Notes under the pieces: model-generated | Told to the model about the DNA's origin: nothing | What the model saw: only the letters and a program-made list of their open reading frames with translations | The model's database searches: none | Assembly: GCF_036323735.1 (NCBI RefSeq) | Contig: NC_086031.1 | Span: 31,298,225-31,362,224 of the forward strand | Reading direction: 5' to 3' | Source: Rattus norvegicus | Lineage: Eukaryota; Chordata; Mammalia; Rodentia; Muridae | DNA length: 64,000 nt | Program-made: the position numbers and the translations under genes | Shown: positions 1 to 12,872 of the stretch, in pieces | Numbering within the stretch: the stretch's first letter is position 1 | Layout: each line of letters starts with the position of its first letter

Positions 1-22
1 AATGGAATCAAAATTTCTAGGC

Positions 23-114
23 GAATTCAGTGAGTTCCCAATGGGACATGCTTGTATGAGTGTGCTTTTCAATATGTAACAACATTTTAAGGAACGGACT
101 CTAAGTAACTTGGT
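23..114. repeat. Subunit A of the reference monomer (92 bp)
   Basis: Opens with GAATTCAGTGAGTTCCCA and ends with AAGTAAC(A/T)TGGT. It carries TTTTAAGGAACGG at 85-97, which is also present at nearly the same offset in subunit B. Its ending matches that of subunit C, which points to A and C sharing a more recent ancestor than A and B. This subunit is the most uniform across the window; a few copies lose the EcoRI site, for example near 5201 and 18142. Confidence 0.88.
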
Positions 115-207
115 GAATTCAGTAGGTTCCCAATAGGATTCGCATGTAATAAGCTTGTTATTCAAGATAGAGCAATGTTTTAAGGAACGGAAACACTGTT
201 TCTCTGT
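115..207. repeat. Subunit B of the reference monomer (93 bp)
   Basis: Opens with GAATTCAGTAGGTTCCCA, contains the monomer's HindIII site at 151-156 and repeats TTTTAAGGAACGG at 178-190. It ends with a TTTCT-containing tail like that of subunit D. B is a major site of class-defining change. GTATTC or GCATTC replaces the EcoRI site in several classes, an AATAGG to AAAGG single-base loss marks others, and a length-neutral double change creates a new GAATTC 21 bp downstream in one class (first seen at 40813). Confidence 0.88.
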
Positions 208-299
208 GAATTCAGTTAGTTCCCAGTAGCAGGCTCTTGTAATATGCGTACTTCTAAAGATTTATCAAAATTTGGTTTGCCGAATCTGAGTAACATGGT
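208..299. repeat. Subunit C of the reference monomer (92 bp)
   Basis: Opens with GAATTCAGTTAGTTCCCA and ends with GAGTAACATGGT, like A. The G/T choice in TTTGGTTTGCC versus TTTGGTGTGCC alternates between classes. A single-base loss turning CGAATCTGAG into CGAACTGAG marks a group of domain I monomers (near 1024, 2871, 7679, 11378 and 12856). Confidence 0.87.
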
Positions 300-392
300 G
301 AATTCGGTTAGTTTCCAATAGGCCGCAGTAGTAATAAGGGGAGTGTTCGGGATACAGAAAAATTTTCACGAATGGAATCAAAATTTCTAGGC
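300..392. repeat. Subunit D of the reference monomer (93 bp)
   Basis: Opens with GAATTCGGTTAG, differing from the CAGT that follows GAATTC in A-C, and ends with a TTTCT tail like B. It is the most variable subunit. Class markers include GTAATAAG versus GTACTAAG, GGAGTG versus GGACTG, ATACAG versus ATATAG, TAGGCCGC versus TCGGCCGC, and replacement of the EcoRI site by GAAATGGG or GAATTGGG. A one-base loss in the run before TCACGAA marks a recurring class in domain II and one copy near 53240. Confidence 0.87.
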
Positions 393-3256
393 GAATTCAG
401 TGAGTTCCCAATGGGACATGCTTGTATGAGTGTGCTTTTCAATATGTAACAACATTTTAAGGAACGGACTCTAAGTAACATGGTGAATTCAGTAGGTTCC
501 CAATAGGATTCGCATGTAATAAGCTTGTTATACAAGATAGAGCAACGTTTTAAGGAACGGAAACACTGTTTCTCTGTGAATTCAGTTAGTTCCCAGTAGC
601 AGGCTCTTGTAATATGCGTACTTCTAAAGATTTATCAAAATTTGGTGTGCCGAATCTGAGTAACATGGTGAATTCGGTTAGTTCCCAATAGGCCGCAGTA
701 GTAATAAGTGGACTGTTCGGGATATAGAAAAATATTCACGAATGGAATCAAAATTTCTAGGCGAATTCAGTGAGTTCCCAATGGGACATGCTTGTATGAG
801 TGTGCTTTTCAATATGTAACAACATTTTAAGGAACGGACTCTAAGTAACATGGTGAATTCAGTAGGTTCCCAATAGGATTCACATGTAAAAAGCTTGTTA
901 TTCAAGATAGAGCAACGTTTTAAGGAACGGAAACACTGTTTCTCTGTGAATTCAGTTAGTTCCCAGTAGCAGGCTCTTGTAATATGCGTACTTCTAAAGA
1001 TTTATCAAAATTTGGTTTGCCGAACTGAGTAACATGGTGAATTCGGTTAGTTCCCAATAGGCCGCAGTAGTAATAAGTGGAGTTTTAGGGATACAGAAAA
1101 ATTTTCACGAATGGAATCAAAATTTCTAGGCGAATTCAGTGAGTTCCCAACGGGACATGCTTGTATGAGTGTGCTTTTCAATATGTAACAACATTTTAAG
1201 GAACGGACTCTAAGTAACATGGTGAATTCAGTAGGTTCCCAATAGGATTCACATGTAAAAAGCTTGTTATTCAAGATAGAGCAACGTTTTAAGGAACGGA
1301 AACACTGTTTCTCTGTGAATTCAGTTAGTTCCCAGTAGCAGGCTCTTGTAGTATGCGTACTTCTAAAGATTTATCAAAATTTGTTGTGCCGAATCTGAGT
1401 AACATGGTGAATTCGGTTAGTTCCCTATAGGCCGCAGTAGTACTAAGTGGACTGTTCGGGATATAGAAAAATTTTCACGAATGGAATCAAAATTTCTAGG
1501 CGAATTCAGTGAATTCCCAATGGGACATGCTTGTATGAGTGTGCTTTTCAATATGTAACAACATTTTAAGGAACGGACTCTAAGTAACATGGTGAATTCC
1601 GTAGGTTCGCAAAAGGATTCGCATGTAATAAGCTTGTTATTCAAGATAGAGCAACGTTTTACGGAACGGAAACACTGTTTCTCTGTGAATTCAGTTAGTT
1701 CCCAGTAGCAGGCTCTTGTAATATGCGTACTTCTAAAGATTTATCAAAATTTGGTGTGCCTAATCTGAGTAACCTGGTGAAATGTGTTAGTTCCCAATAG
1801 GCCGCAGTAGTACTAAGTGGACTGTTCGGGATATAGAAAAATTTTCACGAATGGAATCAAAATTTCTAGGCGAATTCAGTGAGTTCCCAATGGGACATGC
1901 TTGTATGAGTGTGCTTTTCAATATGTAACAACATTTTAAGGAACGGACTCTAAGTAACTTGGTGAATTCAGTAGGTTCCCAATAGGATTCGCATGTAATA
2001 AGCTTGTTATTCAAGATAGAGCAATGTTTTAAGGAACGGAAACACTGTTTCTCTGTAAATTCAGTTAGTTCCCAGTAGCAGGCTCTTGTAATATGCGTAC
2101 TTCTAAAGATTTATCAAAATTTGGTTTGCCGAATCTGAGTAACATGGTGAATTCGGTTAGTTTCCAATAGGCCGCAGTAGTAATAAGTGGAGTGTTCGGG
2201 ATACAGAAAAATTTTCACGAATGGAATCAAAATTTCTAGGCGAATTCAGTGAGTTCCCAATGGGACATGCTTGTATGAGTGTGCTTTTCAATATGTAACA
2301 ACATTTTAAGGAACGGACTCTAAGTAACATGGTGAATTCAGTAGGTTCCAATAGGATTCGCATGTAATAAGCTTGTTATACAAGATAGAGCAACGTTTTA
2401 AGGAACGGAAACACTGTTTCTCTGTGAATTCAGTTAGTTCCCAGTAGCAGGTTCTTGTAATATGCGTACTTCTAAAGATTTATCAAAATTTGGTGTGCCG
2501 AATCTGAGTAACATGGTGAATTCGGTTAGTTCCCAATAGGCCGCAATAGTAATAAGTGGACTGTTCGGGATATAGAAAAATATTCACGAATGGAATCAAA
2601 ATTTCTAGGCGAATTCAGTGAGTTCCCAATGGGACATGCTTGTATGAGTGTGCTTTTCAATATGTAACAACATTTTAAGGAACGGACTCTAAGTAACATG
2701 GTGAATTCAGTAGGTTCCCAATAGGATTCACATGTAAAAAGCTTGTTATTCAAGATAGAGCAACGTTTTAAGGAATGGAAACACTGTTTCTCTGTGAATT
2801 CAGTTAGTTCCCAGTAGCAGGCTCTTGTAATATGCGGACTTTTAAAGATTTATCAAAATTTGGTTTGCCGAACTGAGTAACATGGTGAATTCGATTAGTT
2901 CCCAATAGGCCGCAGTAGTAATAAGTGGAGTTTTAGGGATACAGAAAAATTTTCACGAATGGAATCAAAATTTCTAGGAGAATTCAGTTAGTTCCCAACG
3001 GGACATGCTTGTATGAGTGTGCTTTTCAATATGTAACAACATTTTAAGGAACGGACTCTAAGTAACATTTTGAATTCAGTAGGTTCCCAATAGGATTCGC
3101 ATGTATAAAGCTTGTTATTCAAGATAGAGCAACGTTTTAAGGAACGGAAACACTCTTTCTCTGTGAATTCAGTTAGTTCCCAGTAGCAGGCTCTTGTAAT
3201 ATGCGTACTTCTAAAGATTTATCAAAATTTGGTGTGCCGAATCTGAGTAACATGGT

Positions 3257-6200
3257 GAATTCGGTTAGTTCCCAATAGGCCGCAGTAGTAATAAGTGGAC
3301 TGTTCGGGATATAGAAAAATTTTCACGAATGGAATCAAAATTTCTAGGCGAATTCAGTGAGATCCCAATGGGACATGCTTGTATGAGTGTGCTTTTCAAT
3401 ATGTAACAACATTTTAAGGAACGGACGTTAAGTATCATGGTGTATTCAGTAGGTTCCCAATAGGATTCGCATGTAAAAAGCTTGTTATTCAAGATAGAGC
3501 AACGTTTTAAGGAACGGAAACACTGTTTCTCTGTGAATTCAGTTATTTCCCAGTAGCAGGCTCTTGTAATATGCGTACTTCTAAAGATTTATCAAAATTT
3601 GGTGTGCCGAATCTGAGTAACATGGTGAATTCGGTTAGTTCCCAATAGGCCGCAGTAGTAATAAGTGGACTGTTCGGGATATAGAAAAATTTTCACGAAT
3701 GGAATCAAAATTTCTAGGCGAATTCAGTGAGTTCCCAATGGGACATGCTTGTATGAGTGTTCTTTTCAATATGTAACAACATTTTAAGGAACGGACTCTA
3801 AGTAACATGGTGAATTCAGTAGGTTCCCAATAGGATTCGCATGTAATAAGCTTGTTATTCAAGATAGAGCAACGTTTTAAGGAACGGAAACACTGTTTCT
3901 CTGTGATTTCAGTTAGTTCCCAGTAGCAGGCTCTTGTAATATGCGTACTTCTAAAGATTTATCAAAATTTGGTTTGCCGAATCTGAGTAACATGGTGAAT
4001 TCGGTTAGTTCCCAATAGGCCGCAGTAGTAATAAGTGGACTGTTCGGGATATAGAAAAATTTTCACGAATGGAATCAAAATTTCTAGGCGAATTCAGTGA
4101 GTTCCCAACGGGACATTCTTGTATGAGTGTGCTTTTCAATATGTAACAACATTTTAAGGAACGGACTCTAAGTAACATGGTGAATTCATTAGGTTCCCAA
4201 TAGGATTCGCATGTAATAAGCTTGTTATTCAAGATAGAGCAACGTTTTAAGGAACGGAAACACTGTTTCTCTGTGAATTCAGTTAGTTCCCAGTAGCAGG
4301 CTCTTGTAATATGCGTACTTCTAAAGATTTATCAAAATTTGGTTTGCCGAATCTGAGTAACATGGTGAATTCGGTTAGTTCCCAATAGGCCGCAGTAGTA
4401 ATAAGTGGAGTGTTTGGGATACAGAAAAATTTTCACGAATGGAATCAATATTTCTAGGCGAATTCAGTGAGTTCCCAATGGGACATGCTTGTATGAGTGT
4501 GCTTTTCAATATGTAACAACATTTTAAGGAACGGACTCTAAGTAACATGGTGAATTCAGTAGGTTCCCAATAGGATTCGCATGTAATAAGCTTGTTATTC
4601 AAGATAGAGCAACGTTTTACGGAACGGAAACACTGTTTCTCTGTGAATTCAGTTAGTTCCCAGTAGCAGGCTCTTGTAATATGCGTACTTCTAAAGATTT
4701 ATCAAAATTTGGTGTGCCTAATCTGAGTAACCTGGTGAAATGGGTTAGTTCCCAATAGGCCGCAGTAGTACTAAGTGGACTGTTCGGGATATAGAAAAAT
4801 TTTCACGAATGGAATCAAAATTTCTAGGCGAATTCAGTGAGTTCCCAATGGGACATGCTTGTATGAGTGTGCTTTTCAATATGTAACAACATTTTAAGGA
4901 ACGGACTCTAAGTAACTTGGTGAATTCAGTAGGTTCCCAATAGGATTCGCATGTAATAAGCTAGTTATTCAAAATAGAGCAATGTTTTAAGGAACGGAAA
5001 CACTGTTTCTCTGTGAATTCAGTTAGTTCCCAGTAGCAGGCTCTTGTAATATGCGTACTTCTAAAGATTTATCAAAATTTGGTTTGCCGAATCTGAGTAA
5101 CATGGTGAATTCGGTTAGTTCCCAATAGGCCGCAGTAGTAATAAGTGGAGTGTTCGGGATACAGAAAAATTTTCACGAATGGAATCAAAATTTCTAGGCG
5201 AATACAGTGAGTTCCCAATGGGACATGCTTGTATGAGTGTTCTTTTCAATATGTAACAACATTTTAAGGAACGGACTCTAAGTAACATGGTGAATTCAGT
5301 AGGTTCCCAATAGGATTCGCATGTAATAAGCTTGTTATACAAGATAGAGCAACGTTTTAAGGAACGGAAACACTGTTTCTCTGTGAATTCAGTTAGTTCC
5401 CAGTAGCAGGCTCTTGTAATATGCGTACTTCTAAAGATTTATCATAATTTGGTGTGCCGAATCTGAGTAACATGGTGAATTCGGTTAGTTCCCAATAGGC
5501 CGCAGTAGTAATAAGTGGACTGTTCGGGATATAGAAAAATATTCACGAATGGAATCAAAATTTCTAGGCGAATTCAGTGAGTTCCCAATGGGACATGCTT
5601 GTATGAGTGTGCTTTTCAATATGTAACAACATTTTAAGGAACGGACTCTAAGTAACATGGTGAATTCAGTAGGTTCCCAAGAGGATTCACATGTAAAAAG
5701 CTTGTTATTCAAGATAGAGCAACGTTTTAAGGAATGGAAACACTGTTTCTCTGTGAATTCAGTTAGTTCCCAGTAGCAGGCTCTTGTAATATGCGTACTT
5801 CTAAAGATTTATCAAAATTTGGTGTGCCGAATCTGAGTAACATGGTGAATTCGGTTAGTTCCCAATAGGCCGCAGTAGTAATAAGTGGACTGTTCGGGAT
5901 ATAGAAAAATTTTCACGAATGGAATCAAAATTTCTAGGCGAATTCAGTGAGTTCCCAACGGGACATGCTTGTATGAGTGTGCTTTTCAATATGTAACAAC
6001 ATTTTAAGGAACGGACTCTAAGTAACATGGTGAATTCAGTAGGTTCCCAATAGGATTCGCATGTAATAAGCTTGTTATTCAAGATAGAGCAACGTTTTAC
6101 GGAACAGAAACACTGTTTCTCTGTGAATTCAGTTAGTTCCCAGTAGCAGGCTCTTGTAATATGCGTACTTCTAAAGATTTATCAAAATTTGGTGTGCCTA

Positions 6201-8065
6201 ATCTGAGTAACCTGGTGAAATGGGTTAGTTCCCAATAGGCCGCAGTAGTACTAAGTGGACTGTTCGGGATATAGAAAAATTTTCACGAATGGAATCAAAA
6301 TTTCTAGGCGAATTCAGTGAGTTCCCAATGGGACATGCTTGTATGAGTGTGCTTTTCAATATGTAACAACATTTTAAGGAACGGACTCTAAGTAACTTGG
6401 TGAATTCAGTAGGTTCCCAATAGGATTCGCATGTAATAAGCTAGTTATTCAAAATAGAGCAATGTTTTAAGGAACGGAAACACTGTTTCTCTGTGAATTC
6501 AGTTAGTTCCCAGTAGCAGGCTCTTGTAATATGCGTACTTCTAAAGATTTATCAAAATTTGGTTTGCCGAATCTGAGTAACATGGTGAATTCGGTTAGTT
6601 TCCAATAGGCCGCAGTAGTAATAAGTGGAGTGTTCGGGATACAGAAAAATTTTCACGAATGGAATCAAAATTTCTAGGCGAATTCAGTGAGTTCCCAATG
6701 GGACATGCTTGTATGAGTGTGCTTTTCAATATGTAACAACATTTTAAGGAACGGACTCTAAGTAACATGGTGAATTCAGTAGGTTCCCAATAGGATTCGC
6801 ATGTAATAAGCTTGTTATACAAGATAGAGCAACGTTTTAAGGAACGGAAACACTGTTTCTCTGTGAATTCAGTTAGTTCCCAGTAGCAGGCTCTTGTAAT
6901 ATGCGTACTTCTAAAGATTTATCATAATTTGGTGTGCCGAATCTGAGTAACATGGTGAATTCGGTTAGTTCCCAATAGGCCGCAGTAGTAATAAGTGGAC
7001 TGTTCGGGATATAGAAAAATATTCACGAATGGAATCAAAATTTCTAGGCGAATTCAGTGAGTTCCCAATGGGACATGCTTGTATGAGTGTGCTTTTCAAT
7101 ATGTAACAACATTTTAAGGAACGGACTCTAAGTAACATGGTGAATTCAGTAGGTTCCCAATAGGATTCGCATGTAATAAGCTTGTTATTCAAGATAGAGC
7201 AACGTTTTAAGGAACGGAAACACTGTTTCTCTGTGAATTCAGTTAGTTCCCAGTAGCAGGCTCTTGTAATATGCGTACTTCTAAAGATTTATCAAAATTT
7301 GGTGTGCCGAATCTGAGTAACATGGTGAATTCGGTTAGTTCCCAATAGGCCGCAGTAGTAATAAGTGGAGTGTTCGGGATACAGAAAAATTTTCACGAAT
7401 GGAATCAAAATTTCTAGGCGAATTCAGTGAGTTCCCAATGGGACATGCTTGTATGAGTGTGCTTTTCAATATGTAACAACATTTTGAGGAACGGACTCTA
7501 AGTAACATGGTGAATTCAGTAGGTTCCCAATAGGATTCGCATGTAAAAAGCTTGTTATTCAAGATAGAGCAACGTTTTAAGGAACGGAAACACTGTTTCT
7601 CTGTGAATTCAGTTAGTACCCAGTAGCAGGCTCTTGTAATATGTGTACTTCTAAAGATTTATCAAAATTTGGTTTGCCGAACTGAGTAACATGGTGAAGT
7701 CGATTAGTTCCCAATAGGCCGCAGTAGTACTAAGTGGAGTTTTAGGGATACAGAAAAATTTTCACGAATGGAATCAAAATTTCTAGGCGAATTCAGTGAG
7801 TTCCCAACGGGACATGCTTGTATGAGTTTGCTTTTCAATATGTAACAACATTTTAAGGAACGGACTCTAAGTAACATTTTGAATTCAGTAGGTTCCCAAT
7901 AGGATTCGCGTGTATAAAGCTTGTTATTCAAGATAGAGCAACGTTTTAAGGAACGGAAACACTCTTTCTCTGTGAATTCAGTTAGTTCCCAGTAGCAGGC
8001 TCTTGTAATATGCGTACTTCTAAAGATTTATCAAAATTTGGTGTGCCGAATCTGAGTAACATGGT
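3257..8065. repeat. 13-monomer higher-order repeat, domain I copy 1 (4809 bp)
   Basis: The copy begins with a monomer having GTGAGATCCC in subunit A, CGGACGTTAAGTATC at the A/B junction and a GTATTC-mutated B site. Next come a monomer with TTATTTCCCAG just upstream, then one with CCCAACGGG. The same markers reappear in the same order about 4.81 kb later. Inside it, 4737-5846 and 6217-7326 are a local duplication at an offset of 1480 bp (4 monomers), sharing a HindIII-loss variant AAGCTAG and the marker ATCATAATTT. Confidence 0.8.
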
Positions 8066-11000
8066 GAATTCGGTTAGTTCCCAATAGGCCGCAGTAGTAA
8101 TAAGTGGACTGTTCGGGATATAGAAAAATTTTCACGAATGGAATCAAAATTTCTAGGCGAATTCAGTGAGATCCCAATGGGACATGCTTGTATGAGTGTG
8201 CTTTTCAATATGTAACAACATTTTAAGGAACGGACGTTAAGTATCATGGTGTATTCAGTAGGTTCCCAATAGGATTCGCATGTAAAAAGCTTGTTATTCA
8301 AGATAGAGCAACGTTTTAAGGAACGGAAACACTGTTTCTCTGTGAATTCAGTTATTTCCCAGTAGCAGGCTCTTGTAATATGCGTACTTCTAAAGATTTA
8401 TCAAAATTTGGTGTGCCGAATCTGAGTAACATGGTGAATTCGGTTAGTTCCCAATAGGCCGCAGTAGTAATAAGTGGACTGTTCGGGATATAGAAAAATT
8501 TTCACGAATGGAATCAAAATTTCTAGGCGAATTCAGTGAGTTCCCAATGGGACATGCTTGTATGAGTGTGCTTTTCAATATGTAACAACATTTTAAGGAA
8601 CGGACTCTAAGTAACATGGTGAATTCAGTAGGTTCCCAATAGGATTCGCATGTAATAAGCTTGTTATTCAAGATAGAGCAACGTTTTAAGGAATGGAAAC
8701 ACTGTTTCTCTGTGAATTCAGTTAGTTCCCAGTAGCAGGCTCTTGTAATATGCGTACTTCTAAAGATTTATCAAAATTTGGTTTGCCGAATCTGAGTAAC
8801 ATGGTGAATTCGGTTAGTTCCCAATAGGCCGCAGTAGTAATAAGTGGACTGTTCGGGATATAGAAAAATTTTCACGAATGGAATCAAAATTTCTAGGCGA
8901 ATTCAGTGAGTTCCCAACGGGACATGCTTGTATGAGTGTGCTTTTCAATATGTAACAACATTTTAAGGAACGGACTCTAAGTAACATGGTGAATTCAGTA
9001 GGTTCCCAATAGGATTCGCATGTAATAAGCTTGTTATTCAAGATAGAGCAACGTTTTAAGGAACGGAAACACTGTTTCTCTGTGAATTCAGTTAGTTCCC
9101 AGTAGCAGGCTCTTGTAATATGCGTACTTCTAAAGATTTATCAAAATTTGGTTTGCCGAATCTGAGTAACATGGTGAATTCGGTTAGTTCCCAATAGGCC
9201 GCGGTAGTAATAAGTGGAGTGTTTGGGATACAGAAAAATTTTCACGAATGGAATCAAAATTTCTAGGCGAATTCAGTGAGTTCCCAATGGGACATGCTTG
9301 TATGAGTGTGCTTTTCAATATGTAACAACATTTAAGGAACGGACTCTAAGTAACATGGTGAATTCAGTAGGTTCCCAATAGGATTCGCATGTAATAAGCT
9401 TGTTATTCAAGATAGAGCAACGTTTTACGGAACGGAAACACTGTTTCTCTGTGAATTCAGTTAGTTCCCAGTAGCAGGCTCTTGTAATATGCGTACTTCT
9501 AAAGATTTATCAAAATTTGGTGTGCCGAATCTGAGCAACCTGGTGAAATGGGTTAGTTTCCAATAGGCCGCAGTAGTACTAAGTGGACTGTTCGGGATAT
9601 AGAAAAATTTTCACGAATTGAATCAAAATTTCTAGGCGAATTCAGTGAGTTCCCAATGGGACATGCTTGTATGAGTGTGCTTTTCAATATGTAACAACAT
9701 TTTAAGGAACGGACTCTAAGTAACTTGGTGAATTCAGTAGGTTCCCAATAGGATTCGCATGTAATAAGCTAGTTATTCAAAATAGAGCAATGTTTTAAGG
9801 AACGGAAACACTGTTTCTCTGTGAATTCAGTTAGTTCCCAGTAGCAGGCTCTTGTAATATGCGTACTTCTAAAGATTTATCAAAATTTGGTTTGCTGAAT
9901 CTGAGTAACATGGTGAATTCGGTTAGTTTCCAATAGGCCGCAGTAGTAATAAGTGGAGTGTTCGGGATACAGAAAAATTTTCACGAATGGAATCAAAATT
10001 TCTAGGCGAATTCAGTGAGTTCCCAATGGGACATGCTTGTATGAGTTTGCTTTTCAATATGTAACAACATTTTAAGGAACGGACTCTAAGTAACATGGTG
10101 AATTCAGTAGGTTCCCAATAGGATTCGCATGTAATAAGCTTGTTATACAAGATAGAGCAACGTTTTAAGGAACGGAAACACTCTTTCTCTGTGAATTCAG
10201 TTAGTTCCCAGTAGCAGGCTCTTGTAATATGCGTACTTCTAAAGATTTATCATAATTTGGTGTGCCGAATCTGAGTAACATGGTGAATTCGGTTAGTTCC
10301 CAATAGGCCGCAGTAGTAATAAGTGGACTGTTCGGGATATAGAAAAATATTCACGAATGGAATCAAAATTTCTAGGCGAATTCAGTGAGTTCCCAATGGG
10401 ACATGCTTGTATGAGTGTGCTTTTCAATATGTAACAACATTTTAAGGAACGGAGTCTAAGTAACATGGTGAATTCAGTAGGTTCCCAATAGGATTCACAT
10501 GTAAAAAGCTTGTTATTCAAGATAGAGCAACGTTTTAAGGAATGGAAACACTGTTTCTCTGTGAATTCAGTTAGTTCCCAGTAGCAGGCTCTTGTAATAT
10601 GCGTACTTCTAAAGATTTATCAAAATTTGGTGTGCCGAATCTGAGTAACATGGTGAATTCGGTTAGTTCCCAATAGGCCGCAGTAGTAATAAGTGGACTG
10701 TTCGGGATATAGAAAAATTTTCACGAATGGAATCAAAATTTCTAGGCGAATTCAGTGAGTTCCCAATGGGACATGCTTGTATGAGTGTGCTTTTCAATAT
10801 GTAACAACATTTTAAGGAACGGACTCTAAGTAACATGGTGAATTCAGTAGGTTCCCAATAGGATTCGCATGTAATAAGCTTGTTATTCAAGATAGAGCAA
10901 CGTTTTAAGGAACGGAAACACTGTTTCTCTGTGAATTCAGTTAGTTCCCAGTAGCAGGCTCTTGTAATATGCGTACTTCTAAAGATTTATCAAAATTTGG

Positions 11001-12872
11001 TGTGCCGAATCTGAGTAACATGGTGAATTCGGTTAGTTCCCAATAGGCCGCAGTAGTAATAAGTGGAGTGTTCGGGATACAGAAAAATTTTCACGAATGG
11101 AATCAAAATTTCTAGGCGAATTCAGTGAGTTCCCAATGGGACATGCTTGTATGAGTGTGCTTTTCAATATGTAACAACATTTTGAGGAACGGACTCTAAG
11201 TAACATGGTGAATTCAGTAGGTTCCCAATAGGATTCGCATGTAAAAAGCTTGTTATTCAAGATAGAGCAACGTTTTAAGGAACGGAAACACTGTTTCTCT
11301 GTGAATTCAGTTAGTACCCAGTAGCAGGCTCTTGTAATATGTGTACTTCTAAAGATTTATCAAAATTTGGTTTGCCGAACTGAGTAACCTGGTGAAATGG
11401 GTTAGTTCCCAATAGGCCGCAGTAGTACTAAGTGGACTGTTCGGGATATAGAAAAATTTTCACGAATGGAATCAAAATTTCTAGGCGAATTCAGTGAGTT
11501 CCCAATGGGAAATGCTTGTATGAGTGTGCTTTTCAATATGTAACAACATTTTAAGGAACGGACTCTAAGTAACTTGGTGAATTCAGTAGGTTCCCAATAG
11601 GATTCGCATGTAATAAGCTTGTTACTCTAGATAGAGCAATGTTTTAAGGAACGGAAACACTGTTTCTCTGTGAATTCAGTTAGTTCCCAGTAGCAGGCTC
11701 TTGTAATATGCGTACTTCTAAAGATTTATCAAAATTTGGTTTGCCGAATCTGAGTAACATGGTGAATTCGGTTAGTTTCCAATAGGCCGCAGTAGTAATA
11801 AGTGGAGTGTTCGGGATACAGAAAAATTTTCACGAATGGAATCAAAATTTCTAGGCGAATTCAGTGAGTTCCCAATGGGACATGCTTGTATGAGTGTGCT
11901 TTTCAATATGTAAGAACATTTTAAGGAACGGACTCTAAGTAACATGGTGAATTCAGTAGGTACCCAATAGGATTCGCATGTAATAAGCTTGTTATACAAG
12001 ATAGAGCAACGTTTTAAGGAACGGAAACACTGTTTCTCTGTGAATTCAGTTAGTTCCCAGTAGCAGGCTCTTGTAATATGTGTACTTCTAAAGATTTATC
12101 AAAATTTGGTGTGCCTAATCTGAGTAACATGGTGAATTCGGTTAGTTCCCAATAGGCCGCAGTAGTAATAAGTGGACTGTTCGGGATATAGAAAAATATT
12201 CACGAATGGAATCAAAATTTCTAGGCGAATTCAGTGAGTTCCCAATGGGACATGCTTGTATGAGTGTGCTTTTCAATATGTAACAACATTTTAAGGAACG
12301 GACTCTAAGTAACATGGTGAATTCAGTAGGTTCCCAATAGGATTCACATGTAAAAAGCTTGTTATTCAAGATAGAGCAACGTTTTAAGGAATGGAAACAC
12401 TGTTTCTCTGTGAATTCAGTTAGTTCCCAGTAGCAGGCTCTTGTAATATGCATACTTCTAAAGATTTATCAAAATTTGGTGTGCCGAATCTGAGTAACAT
12501 GGTGAATTCGGTTAGTTCCCAATAGGCCGCAGTAGTAATAAGTGGACTGTTCGGGATATAGAAAAATTTTCACGAATGGAATCAAAATTTCTAGGCGAAT
12601 TCAGTGAGTTCCCAATGGGACATGCTTGTATGAGTGTGCTTTTCAATATGTAACAACATTTTAAGGAACGGACTCTAAGTAACATGGTGAATTCAGTAGG
12701 TTCCCAATAGGATTCGCATGTAATAAGCTTGTTATTCAAGATAGAGCAACGTTTTGAGGAATGGAAACACTGTTTCTCTGTGAATTCAGTTAGTTCCCAG
12801 TAGCAGGCTCTTGTAATATGCGTACTTCTAAAGATTTATCAAAATTTGGTTTGCCGAACTGAGTAACATGGT
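8066..12872. repeat. 13-monomer higher-order repeat, domain I copy 2 (4807 bp)
   Basis: Repeats the marker order of copy 1: GTGAGATCCC near 8167, CGGACGTTAAG near 8232, TTATTTCCC near 8352, CCCAACGGG near 8914. A private single-base loss in ACATTTAAGG lies near 9331. The internal arrangement differs from copy 1. The monomer types near 9915 and 11764 repeat at 1849 bp (5 monomers) rather than at 1480 bp, so local gains and losses happened after the 13-monomer block was duplicated. Confidence 0.78.

Larger units (their letters stand above)
23..392. repeat. Reference 370-bp monomer (first complete copy)
   Basis: This is the first complete monomer when phased on the EcoRI site of subunit A. Its four EcoRI sites are at 23, 115, 208 and 300, and the next monomer starts at 393. 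One HindIII site (AAGCTT, 151-156) lies in subunit B and recurs once per monomer in most copies. It holds about 10 CpG dinucleotides; most later copies have an eleventh, in the CAACGTTT variant of subunit B. A letter code A-D is used in this annotation for the subunits; it may not correspond to published subunit letters. Confidence 0.92.
1..3256. repeat. Domain I leading segment, about 8.8 monomers
   Basis: The window opens inside a monomer (1-22 is the tail of subunit D). The classes that follow resemble those of the next HOR copies, but the order is only partly the same. Single-base losses occur near 1024, 2348 and 2871. The monomer starting near 2887 carries TTTTAGGGATA and ACATTTTGAATTC, the same combination as the monomer at about 7696, each directly before an HOR copy. 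This is probably the damaged 3' part of an earlier 13-monomer copy. Confidence 0.7.

Noticed and set aside
345..361. CENP-B box in subunit D
   Set aside because: TTCG followed by an A at the expected distance matches half of the core, but the required CGGG is replaced by GAAA. The GGAACGG motif in A and B lacks the TTCG half and one base of spacing. No copy that I checked on either strand has a complete core.
308..535. Recurrent minus-strand open reading frame of 68-75 codons, present in most monomers
   Set aside because: It is the open part of one frame of the repeat. The 370-bp unit is not a multiple of three, so copies fall in different frames. Single-base deletions, in-frame stops and altered start codons occur freely between copies, there is no plausible start context, and the peptide is just the translated EcoRI-motif repeats. 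No sign of selection on a protein.
12142..12453. Longer minus-strand frame (about 103 codons), with similar ones at 17644-17952 and the 85-89 codon forms
   Set aside because: Explained by a single substitution (an ATG created near 12450) or by the one-base losses in the D or B subunit that join two frames of the repeat. Not a gene.
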